64,000 nt of DNA. Origin: Candidatus Neomarinimicrobiota bacterium (GTDB taxonomy: Bacteria > Fidelibacterota > SORT01). The position numbers were made by a program, and so were the translations under genes. The stretch's first letter is position 1. Each line of letters starts with the position of its first letter. The notes under the pieces were generated by a model. The model saw nothing but the letters and a program-made list of their open reading frames with translations. It did no database searches and was not told where the DNA came from. Positions 16,442 through 23,912 of the stretch are shown here, in pieces. The stretch is taken from NCBI GenBank assembly GCA_022573815.1, contig JACZTG010000003.1, forward strand, positions 1-64,000. The letters are read 5' to 3'.

Positions 16442-18479
16442 ACCAAAAGCAGATACGGCAACTAATCAAGACAATCAGCATAATTTTGAAAGACTGATCA
16501 AAGCTTACACCCTTATGCACACTTCACGGCAGCTCGACCATAAGATGCTTAATCTGATCAAGCAGGGAAAAGGTTTTTTCCATATAGGCGCGGCAGGTCA
16601 TGAAGCGGCGCAGCTTGCGGCAGCGCTGAATTTGAAGGGCGGCGAGGATTGGTCATTCCCGTATTACAGGGATATTGCGTATGTGCTTGGGCTGGGGATG
16701 ACACCGGAAGAGATAATGATGTGTTTCACGAGCCGGGCGGAAGATCCGAATTCCGGCGGCAGACAGATGCCTGCTCATTATGGGCATAAAGAGCTGAAGA
16801 TAGTTTCACAATCAAGTCCGACGGGAACACAATATCTTCAGGCTGTGGGTGTCGCATTGTCGCTTAAAAAACAGGGCAGCGAGAATGTCGTATATGTTTC
16901 TTCGGGAGAAGGAACCACAAGTCAGGGTGATTTTCATGAAGCGCTGAATTGGGCATCGCGAGAGAAACTTCCGGTCATTTTCTTTATAGAAAACAACAAA
17001 TACGCTATTTCAGTACATATATCGGAACAGACATCCGGAAGCTCTGTCTATGAAATGACAAAGGGTTATGAAGGACTGACGAGATATGAAATGGATGGAA
17101 CGGATTTCGAATCATCTGATAATCTAATGAAGGAAGTAGTAGCTAACGTCAGGCGGGGAAATGGACCTGCGTTAGTGGAAGCAGATTGTGTCAGGCTTAT
17201 GCCTCATTCGTCATCGGATGACCAGAAGAAATATCGCGATGAAGAAGAGCTCTCTTCAGATAGTAAGCGAGATCCGATAATCATATTAAAAGATTTCCTT
17301 TTACGGGAAAAAGCGCTGACAGAATCTCAAGACGATTCAATAAGCAGCGCTGCCGTAGCCGATGCGACCAGAGTCACAGAACTTGCGTTCACAAAGGAAG
17401 AAGCCGGAGCTGAAACAGCCGTAAAGTACGTTTTTGATGAGAGCGGAAAGGCGGATTCACTTGAATACGAAAAATCAGAACCGTCAGGCGAGCCTGTAGT
17501 AATAGTGGATGCGATCAACCATGCCTTGCATGAAGAGATGGACCGCGACCATAAAATAATAGTGTTCGGACAGGACATAGCGGATGGCAAAGGTGGAGTA
17601 TTTACCGTAACTAAAGGACTTTCCACTAAATTCGGGTCGGACAGGGTATTCAACAGTCCGCTTGCGGAAGCGAGTATTGTGGGGGTGGCAATCGGTTTAG
17701 CTTTGAACGGCTTTAAACCGGTAGTGGAGATACAATTTGCCGATTATGTGTGGACTGCAATGATGCAGATAAGGAATGAACTATCCACAATGCGGTACCG
17801 TTCCAATAACAACTGGGAATGTCCCGTTGTCATACGGATTCCATGTGGTGGATATATTCACGGTGGGCTTTATCACAGTCAGAACATTGAAGCGATATTC
17901 GCGCATCTGCCCGGCATAAAGATTTGTATGCCTTCCAATGCGGCGGATGCCAAGGGACTGCTGAAAACGGCAATCAGGGGTAAAGATCCGGTCATATATT
18001 TAGAGCATAAGGGGATTTATCGTCAGCCGTTCGCTAAATCACCTGAACCGGATGAAGATTATTTGGTTCCATTCGGTAAAGCAAAAATTGTCAGGGAAGG
18101 AAATGATCTAACCATCGTTACATACGGCGCGATGGTCAAACGTTCTCTTGATGCGGCTGATAAATTTAATCAGGAGTCAGGAGCTTCTATAGAGATCATT
18201 GATATCCGATCGATCGTACCGCTGGACCTGGATACCATCTTAACTTCGGTGGAAAAAACATCTCGACTGCTTATAGTACACGAAGACAGCATCTTTCAAG
18301 GATTCGGCGCCGAAATAGCGGCACAGGTTTCAAATAAAGGATTCAGTTTTTTAGATGCGCCTATCGGGCGCGTGGCGGCATTGCACACTCCGATTCCTTA
18401 TGCTCCAATCCTTGAAAAGCGGATATTGCCTGATATTGACGATATTTACGATGCTTTAAAGTCACTTTCGGAATATTGA
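16431..18479 (+). CDS. Fused alpha-beta E1 component of a 2-oxoacid dehydrogenase
   Basis: This 682-residue protein joins the E1 alpha subunit (about 1-310) and the E1 beta subunit (about 355-682). The alpha half has the thiamine diphosphate motif from VSSGEGTTSQGDFHEALN to the asparagine pair in FIENNKYAIS. The beta half shows VFGQDIADGKGGVF, EASIVGVAIGLALNG and PCGGYIHGGLYHSQ. Such fusions usually act on branched-chain or related 2-oxoacids. The reaction transfers the acyl group to lipoyl-E2. It overlaps lipB and follows lpdA, which supports a lipoate-dependent complex. No E2 gene is nearby, so it may borrow an E2 encoded elsewhere. Confidence 0.88.
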   Translation: MAFEPKADTATNQDNQHNFERLIKAYTLMHTSRQLDHKMLNLIKQGKGFFHIGAAGHEAAQLAAALNLKGGEDWSFPYYRDIAYVLGLGMTPEEIMMCFTSRAEDPNSGGRQMPAHYGHKELKIVSQSSPTGTQYLQAVGVALSLKKQGSENVVYVSSGEGTTSQGDFHEALNWASREKLPVIFFIENNKYAISVHISEQTSGSSVYEMTKGYEGLTRYEMDGTDFESSDNLMKEVVANVRRGNGPALVEADCVRLMPHSSSDDQKKYRDEEELSSDSKRDPIIILKDFLLREKALTESQDDSISSAAVADATRVTELAFTKEEAGAETAVKYVFDESGKADSLEYEKSEPSGEPVVIVDAINHALHEEMDRDHKIIVFGQDIADGKGGVFTVTKGLSTKFGSDRVFNSPLAEASIVGVAIGLALNGFKPVVEIQFADYVWTAMMQIRNELSTMRYRSNNNWECPVVIRIPCGGYIHGGLYHSQNIEAIFAHLPGIKICMPSNAADAKGLLKTAIRGKDPVIYLEHKGIYRQPFAKSPEPDEDYLVPFGKAKIVREGNDLTIVTYGAMVKRSLDAADKFNQESGASIEIIDIRSIVPLDLDTILTSVEKTSRLLIVHEDSIFQGFGAEIAAQVSNKGFSFLDAPIGRVAALHTPIPYAPILEKRILPDIDDIYDALKSLSEY

Positions 18480-18509
18480 TTATAACAGGTTCAAAGAGGG
18501 GACACAGAA

Positions 18510-20036
18510 GTGGCTAAGCTGCATGAACATCAGGGGAAAGTTCTCTTCAAAGAAGCGGGAATTCCAGTTCCGGAAGGTTCCCTGGCAAGCAGTCCCGACG
18601 AAGCAGCGGAGATTGCGAGTAAACTCAAATCTCCCGTTGTAATCAAGATGCAGGCATGGACTACGGGAAGAGCGGGGCTTGGAGGGATAATATTTGCGGA
18701 TTCTCCGAAACAGGCTCGGGACGGAGCAGCTGATATTCTTGGGAAAGAAGTAGAAAATTTTGTTGTTGAAAATGTGCTGGTAGAAAAGAAGCTGAATATT
18801 GAGAAGGAATTTTATGCGGGAATCGTGATTGATGACAAATCAAGAAAACCCGCCATGATATTTTCTTCCGTAGGCGGAACAGGGATAGAGGAGATAGCGC
18901 AAAAATTTCCCGATAAAATCTCACGAATGTCTATTGACGTTATTGAAGGATTAAAGGATTATCAGGCGCGGGAACTGGTGAAACGGACAGGACTAACCGG
19001 AAAACTGCAATTACGTATAGCGGGAATACTCGTAAAATTATTTAACTTAGCGCGGAAATATGAAATGCGGTCTGCTGAAATAAACCCGCTTGTTCTTACT
19101 GATGAAGATAAATTAATTGCCGCCGATAGCCGTATAACCATAGACGATTCGGCAGTTTTTAAACACCCGGAACTCGGAATTGAAATTGCGAGAGAGTTAG
19201 ATCATCCGCCTTCTGAATTGGATAAGATTGCATGGAATGTCGAGAAGGACGATTACCGCGGAACTTTCTATTTTATACAAATGGCTCAGGGTTTTTCAAT
19301 GGAGGAGCGTTACGTGGGATTTCACGGAGCGGGCGGCGGCGGTTCGATGATGTCAATGGACGCTCTTATGAATAAGGGTTTCAAACTCGCTAATTTTGTT
19401 GACACAAGCGGAAATCCTCCCGCGTCTAAAGTGTACAGAGCAGCGAAAATCATTCTCTCTCAAAAAAATATTGTCGGCTATTTCGGATCGGGTTCCGGGG
19501 TTGCATCGCAGGAGCAATTTCACTCTGCGAGAGGATTAGTTAAGGCGTTCAGGGAAGAAAATATTTCGATCCCTGTTGTCATTCGGCTTGGCGGAAATCA
19601 GGAAGATAAGGCAATTGAAATACTTACAAATTATACGGCAGACCTGCCCGCACCCGTCGAGGGCTACAAGAAAAATGACAGCGCCGATTTCTGTGCCGAC
19701 AGGATGAAAGCATTGGTGGATTCCTTCGATTATTCATCGGCAAATGGAGCGTCGTTTGTTCCTCCAAAAGCGGAAAAACCGTATTCATTTAAAACTCTCA
19801 CGGGAGAGATAACTTACGACCATGCCCTTTGTCTTGATTGCAAAGATAAACCTTGCATTGAATCGTGCGGTCCGGAAATACTAAAACTTGAAGATAATCT
19901 GCCCGTATTAGCCATCAGCGATGAAGATGCCGCAAAAGGAAAATGCACCGAGTGCTTAGCCTGCGAACAGGAATGTTACTTTCACGGGAACAAAGGCGCT
20001 TATATCAGCCTTCCGATAGAGGGATTAGTAAATTGA
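18510..20036 (+). CDS. ATP-grasp acyl-CoA synthetase large subunit (SucC/CcsA/AclB-like) with C-terminal 8-Cys ferredoxin domain
   Basis: Residues 1-400 match the beta subunit of succinyl-CoA synthetase and the large subunits of citryl-CoA synthetase and ATP-citrate lyase: MAKLHEHQGKVLFKEAGIPV, SAEINPLVL and FHGAGGGGSMMSMDAL. Residues 434-500 are extra. They hold CLDCKDKPCIESC (C441, C444, C449, C453) and CTECLACEQEC (C479, C482, C485, C489), enough for two [4Fe-4S] clusters. The start is GTG with GAGGGG upstream. The matching small subunit at 21020 is separated from it by a broken methyltransferase gene, and a citryl-CoA lyase-like gene follows. The most likely reaction is ATP-dependent CoA activation of citrate or a related acid. 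An Fe-S fusion is unusual for this family. Confidence 0.8.
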   Translation: MAKLHEHQGKVLFKEAGIPVPEGSLASSPDEAAEIASKLKSPVVIKMQAWTTGRAGLGGIIFADSPKQARDGAADILGKEVENFVVENVLVEKKLNIEKEFYAGIVIDDKSRKPAMIFSSVGGTGIEEIAQKFPDKISRMSIDVIEGLKDYQARELVKRTGLTGKLQLRIAGILVKLFNLARKYEMRSAEINPLVLTDEDKLIAADSRITIDDSAVFKHPELGIEIARELDHPPSELDKIAWNVEKDDYRGTFYFIQMAQGFSMEERYVGFHGAGGGGSMMSMDALMNKGFKLANFVDTSGNPPASKVYRAAKIILSQKNIVGYFGSGSGVASQEQFHSARGLVKAFREENISIPVVIRLGGNQEDKAIEILTNYTADLPAPVEGYKKNDSADFCADRMKALVDSFDYSSANGASFVPPKAEKPYSFKTLTGEITYDHALCLDCKDKPCIESCGPEILKLEDNLPVLAISDEDAAKGKCTECLACEQECYFHGNKGAYISLPIEGLVN

Positions 20037-21019
20037 AGAAATTTACCTCTGAAAAACTTGGACGTTTGGATCTCAGGAATGACTTACGAGAGAAAATTCT
20101 ACCGCTCTGTAGATTGAAAATGGGTGAAATTTGGGAGGATGGCATTTCGGGACACAAAGTTGGAGTTCTTGATGCGACGAGTATAGATGATGTTAACAGC
20201 ATTATGAATGGTGATAAAGCTACCTTAGCCGTGAATGACCCGCCATATAATGTCGCTGTGGGTAATGCCAACACGGCAAATTTATCAAAAATTGATATGA
20301 GCAAATATCTATCGTTTTCTGAAAAGTGGATAAAAAATGTCGTCTCGGTTATGAGAGAAAACTCTCATTTTTACTTATGGTCAGGAGCAGATCAGAGGGA
20401 CGATTTCCAACCTCTTCCTGATATTATGATTCTGCTTCGAAAATTTGAGGAACTTAAGTCGCGGAATCTGATCACAATGCGAAATCAGAGAGGATACGGC
20501 ACTCAGAAGAACTGGATGTGGGTTCGTCAGGAACTTCTGTATTATATTAAAGGTGAGCCGTAATTTAATGTTGATGCGGTTTACACGGATATACCCAAAA
20601 TATTGCGAGGTTATTATAAGAACGTTAAGGGCGAGATGACAGAAAATCTCCAACGGAGCAAGTCGAACAACATTCGAGCGGGAAATGTGTGGGTAGATAT
20701 TCAGCAGGTATTCTATCGTATGGAGGAAAATGTTCCCGGCTGCTACGCGCAAAAACCGCTGAAAGCGATAGAGCGTATAATTGAATCAGGAACGAACGAA
20801 GGCGATCTTGTCATTGATTTCTTCGCTCATTCCGGGACGACTCTGATAGCGGGAGAACTATTGAACCGAAAAGTTTATACTCTTGAATTAGACCCGATTT
20901 TCGCCGAACTGACCATCAGACGACTGGAAAATTACCGGAGCAACGGCAAGACAGGATGGCAGTGGAAGAATCCGTTTCCTGAATTAGAAGAGACTGAAGC
21001 ATTAGAAGAGGTAAATTAA
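20033..21019 (+). pseudogene. DNA methyltransferase (DPPY-type) interrupted by an in-frame TAA
   Basis: Reading from TTG at 20033 (overlapping the synthetase stop) gives one frame of 329 codons to TAA at 21017-21019, broken only by TAA at 20561-20563. The first part has the catalytic motif IV (AVNDPPYNVAVGNAN). The second part has the AdoMet-binding motif I (VIDFFAHSGTTLIAGELL) and a following acidic LELDP. This is the DPPY-before-FxGxG order of beta-class amino-methyltransferases. The frame and similarity continue across the stop (KGEP, stop, FNVDAVYTDIPK), so this is a single nonsense change rather than a frameshift. It lies exactly between the two subunit genes of an acyl-CoA synthetase, so it looks inserted. 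Recent inactivation, readthrough or a sequence error are possible. Confidence 0.75.
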
Positions 21020-21922
21020 TTGGCGATTTTGATTGACGAAAAGATGAGCGTGATAGTGCAGGGAATCACCGGACGTGAGGGAATGGCTCGGACTAAGCTG
21101 ATGATGGAATACGGCACGAATGTTCTGGCTGGTTGCACGCCGGGCAAAGGGGGTCAGGAGGTTTTAGGGCTTCCGGTTTATGATACTCTTTTAGAAGCAA
21201 CGGAAAAGCACGGCGTATTTGATGTCAGCGTGGTTTATGTTCCCGCTCCGTTAGTTAAAAACGCAGCGCTTGAGGCAATTGATGCGGGAATTAAACTTAT
21301 CGTTCTTGTCCCTGACAGGGTTCCTGTGTGGGATGTGATGGAGATCGCCCGAGCAGCGGAAGCGAACGGCGCGCAATTCGTCGGCCCCAACACGTTAGGC
21401 GTATTGAGCGTGGATAAAGCGGTTTTGGGAATGATAGGCGGTAACGCGAAATCAGCAAGGGAATGGTTCAAAAAGGGAAATGTGGGCGTTGCTTCCCGGA
21501 GCGGAGGAATTACTTCCTCCATCGGCTATTATCTCTGTCAGTCGGGTATCGGACTATCCACACTGGTACATGTGGGGGGAGACCCAATTGTGGGACTGCC
21601 ACATCCGAGTGTGATGGAGCTGTTTGAAACAGACAGTGAGACCGAAGCGGTGGTGATGTTCGGGGAAATCGGAACTTCACAGGAAGAACAGGTTGCCGAT
21701 TTGATTGAAAGCGGGAACTTTACGAAACCGCTCATTGCGTATATAGGCGGAAAAGCCGCCACATCGGGAACTCGATTCAGCCATGCGGGAGCCATAGTAG
21801 AGGGAAACAGCGGCACCCACGCAGGGAAGGTAAAACGTCTGAGAGAGGTAGGTGTCACTGTGGTTGATGAGTTCGGCGACCTGCCGGAAGCGACAAATAA
21901 ATTGCTAAAATCATTAGCATAA
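21020..21922 (+). CDS. Acyl-CoA synthetase small subunit (SucD/CcsB-like)
   Basis: The 300-residue protein matches the alpha subunit of succinyl-CoA synthetase. It has a CoA-binding Rossmann-like region (VQGITGREGMARTKLMMEYG), the VGGDPIVGLPHPSVMELF block and the phosphohistidine H255 in TRFSHAGAIVEG. It should form the catalytic pair with the ATP-grasp subunit at 18510, the histidine carrying phosphate between ATP and the acid. The TTG start follows directly on the methyltransferase stop. A citryl-CoA lyase-like gene comes 15 bp later, as expected if ATP-citrate lyase were split into its parts. The substrate could also be succinate, malate or a methylated relative. Confidence 0.82.
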   Translation: MAILIDEKMSVIVQGITGREGMARTKLMMEYGTNVLAGCTPGKGGQEVLGLPVYDTLLEATEKHGVFDVSVVYVPAPLVKNAALEAIDAGIKLIVLVPDRVPVWDVMEIARAAEANGAQFVGPNTLGVLSVDKAVLGMIGGNAKSAREWFKKGNVGVASRSGGITSSIGYYLCQSGIGLSTLVHVGGDPIVGLPHPSVMELFETDSETEAVVMFGEIGTSQEEQVADLIESGNFTKPLIAYIGGKAATSGTRFSHAGAIVEGNSGTHAGKVKRLREVGVTVVDEFGDLPEATNKLLKSLA

Positions 21923-21937
21923 TTTAGAGAATTTGAT

Positions 21938-22717
21938 ATGACAGAAGAAAAATGGAAAACAGCGATAACCGAAATTGAACCGAATAAAATTAAACTTCGG
22001 GGTTATCCGCTGGACGAGCTCATGGGAAACATCTCTTTTGCCGAGGCTGTGTACCTCGCCTTGAGAGGCGAACTTCCCACGCCTGAAGTCGGTAAGCTGA
22101 TAGACGCCATCTTAGTATCGTCTATAGACCACGGTGTAACACCGCCTTCGGCATTAGCAGCGATCAATTCGGCATCCACAGGCGCTCCCTTGAACGCCGC
22201 TGTGGCGTCGGGTATTCTGGCAATCAACAAATACCACGGCGGAGCGATAGAGGCTTGTATGGAGATGCTTCAGGCGGGGAAATCGCAAGTGGACAGCGGA
22301 AACTCTGCTCAGGAAGCGGCGAAAAATCTTGTGGAGGAATATCGGAATGCGAAGAAACGAATGTCGGGATTCGGACATCGTATTCATACCGATGATCCCC
22401 GCACCAAACGACTATTTGAATTAGCGGAAGAGGCGGGACAGTCCGGGACTTTCATTGAATTGATACGATCTATCCAATCCGAACTTGAGATTTCAGCAGG
22501 CAAAAAACTACCTATCAATGTGGACGGAGCAATTGCGGCGGTGTTATGTGAATTGGATTTCTGGACGAATCTTGCCAATGCCTTTTTCATAATGGCTCGT
22601 GTGCCCGGCTTGGTAGCTCACGCCGCGGAAGAACAGGAACGTCAGCGTCCCATGCGAAAAATAGACCCGGCGAACCATGAATACGACGGTCCTTCGGAAC
22701 GACACCTTGATGATTAA
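21938..22717 (+). CDS. Citryl-CoA lyase-like protein (citrate synthase fold)
   Basis: At 259 residues this is far shorter than true citrate synthases (about 430) and close to citryl-CoA lyase and the C-terminal domain of ATP-citrate lyase. The citrate synthase catalytic set is kept: H100 (KYHGGAIEA), H147 (SGFGHRIHTDDPRTKRL) and D196 (PINVDGAIAAVL), plus the conserved IDHGVTPPSALAA. It probably cleaves citryl-CoA to acetyl-CoA and oxaloacetate, or acts on a homologue such as methylcitryl-CoA. With the two synthetase subunits upstream it would make a three-part ATP-citrate-lyase-like system. A separate full-length citrate synthase is at 40777. Confidence 0.82.
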   Translation: MTEEKWKTAITEIEPNKIKLRGYPLDELMGNISFAEAVYLALRGELPTPEVGKLIDAILVSSIDHGVTPPSALAAINSASTGAPLNAAVASGILAINKYHGGAIEACMEMLQAGKSQVDSGNSAQEAAKNLVEEYRNAKKRMSGFGHRIHTDDPRTKRLFELAEEAGQSGTFIELIRSIQSELEISAGKKLPINVDGAIAAVLCELDFWTNLANAFFIMARVPGLVAHAAEEQERQRPMRKIDPANHEYDGPSERHLDD

Positions 22718-22734
22718 GAGGAGCAAATAATAAT

Positions 22735-23268
22735 ATGAAAGACGCTATCATTGCCATTTTACCGGAATTAGGCGAAATTTCATCTGTGGAATTACGAGAT
22801 AAAGTTGTTGGAGTCTGGGAAGAGGCGTTAACGAAAAAAAACTGGGACATCAGCACACTGAAACGAATGCCGTTTACATTGCTTGTGGATGATGTTAAAA
22901 TAAGTTTTGTGGAACACGTTCGGACGGTCTGCAAAATGTGCGTCGTTATGGAAGCGCAGCTGGTTGAGATGTATTCTGACAGAGTGAGTATTAATCATGA
23001 TTACCTCGTTGCCGGAGCGCTGCTTGCGGATGTTGGAAAGATATTCGAGTATGATGAAGAAGGCGATAAATTTGTTAAAAGCGAACAGGGAAAATATCTT
23101 CGTCACCCATTCACGGGTGTGGGGCTTTCTTTCAGGCATGACCTGCCTGATGAGGTGATGCATATAATCGCAGTGCATTCTAAGGAGGGCGAGGGATTCA
23201 AGCGAACGGCGGAGGCGATTATCTTTCACCATGCCGATTTTACTGATTTCGAGATTATAGGCGGATAG
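22735..23268 (+). CDS. HD-domain protein with a substituted HD motif
   Basis: The 177 residues resemble small HD phosphohydrolases: SFVEHVRTVCKM (H61), then INHDYLVAGALLADVGKIFEYD, RHPFTGVGLSF, HIIAVHSKEGEGF and IIFHHADFTDFE. The central HD pair reads AD (A98-D99), so one metal-ligand histidine is missing. GCG is two or more base changes away from any histidine codon, so a single sequencing error does not explain it. It may be non-catalytic, or use a different ligand. It lies 17 bp after the citryl-CoA lyase-like gene and ends the first uninterrupted part of the array. Its role there is unknown. Confidence 0.7.
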   Translation: MKDAIIAILPELGEISSVELRDKVVGVWEEALTKKNWDISTLKRMPFTLLVDDVKISFVEHVRTVCKMCVVMEAQLVEMYSDRVSINHDYLVAGALLADVGKIFEYDEEGDKFVKSEQGKYLRHPFTGVGLSFRHDLPDEVMHIIAVHSKEGEGFKRTAEAIIFHHADFTDFEIIGG

Positions 23269-23289
23269 TGAATATTATGAAATTTGATG

Positions 23290-23500
23290 AACCACCCCTT
23301 AATCCCCTCCTTGAAAAGTAGGGGACAATATGCAGAAAATATTGGTTCTTGATTCCCTCTCCTTTCTAAGGATGGGACACTGTGCAGATAATTTAGGAAG
23401 TAGAAAAATCGGAAAGAAAAGGAATCAAAGAGAAAAGAAATTGACTGAATAATTTGATGTTGAATTCCCCTCCTTTTTAAGGAGGGGGTAGGGGGTGGTT
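23290..23500. repeat. C/G-rich palindromic repeat cluster upstream of a DUF559 gene
   Basis: Three related units are seen. Unit 1 (23290-23340) starts AACCACCCCTTAATCCCC. Unit 2 (about 23348-23396) is a diverged direct copy (GATTCCCTCTCC ... GGGACACTGTGCAGATAAT against GGGGACAATATGCAGAAAAT). Unit 3 (23465-23500) is an inverted copy ending GGGGGTGGTT. Unit 3 contains a perfect 9-bp hairpin, CCCCTCCTT/AAGGAGGGG, with a 3-base loop (23467-23487). The cluster fills the gap between the HD gene and the DUF559 gene. Its G-rich right end (AAGGAGGGGG) may also act as a ribosome binding site. Confidence 0.7.
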
Positions 23501-23514
23501 AAAGGGCTCTCAAA

Positions 23515-23898
23515 GTGAAAATAATTAAATTAAATAAAAAAGATCAAAAAAGTAGAAGACGAGAATTAAGAAATAGCTCTACACTATGGGAACACAAATT
23601 ATGGAATCATCTAAAGAATTCTCAATTAGATGGACTCAAATTTCGGCGGCAACAAGGAATTGAAAACTATATAGTAGATTTTTATTGCCCTAAATTAAAA
23701 TTGATAATAGAAATTGATGGCGGTGGACATTATAAAACTGAAAACAGAGAAGCAGACAAAGTTAGAGAAAAAAACATTAGAACATGGGGATATAAAGTTT
23801 TGAGATATACAAATGTTGAAGTTCAACAAAATTTAATTGAAGTTGTTGAAGACATCAGAAGAAATTGTAATATCAAGAATGAAACTTTACCCAAATAG
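23515..23898 (+). CDS. DUF559 family endonuclease-like protein
   Basis: The 127-residue protein has the DUF559 layout: STLWEHKLWNHLKNSQLDGL, then KFRRQQGIENYIVDFYCP, LKLIIEIDGGGHY and WGYKVLRYTNVEV. The D...ExD arrangement (DFYC, IEIDGG) is that of the restriction-endonuclease/Vsr-like nuclease fold. The biological role of the family is not settled. It starts at GTG directly after a palindromic repeat cluster. It is more AT-rich than the metabolic genes around it, which suggests arrival by transfer. It interrupts the array between the HD gene and the LeuC-type gene. Confidence 0.8.
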   Translation: MKIIKLNKKDQKSRRRELRNSSTLWEHKLWNHLKNSQLDGLKFRRQQGIENYIVDFYCPKLKLIIEIDGGGHYKTENREADKVREKNIRTWGYKVLRYTNVEVQQNLIEVVEDIRRNCNIKNETLPK

Positions 23899-23912
23899 AA
23901 AGCGAGAATATA

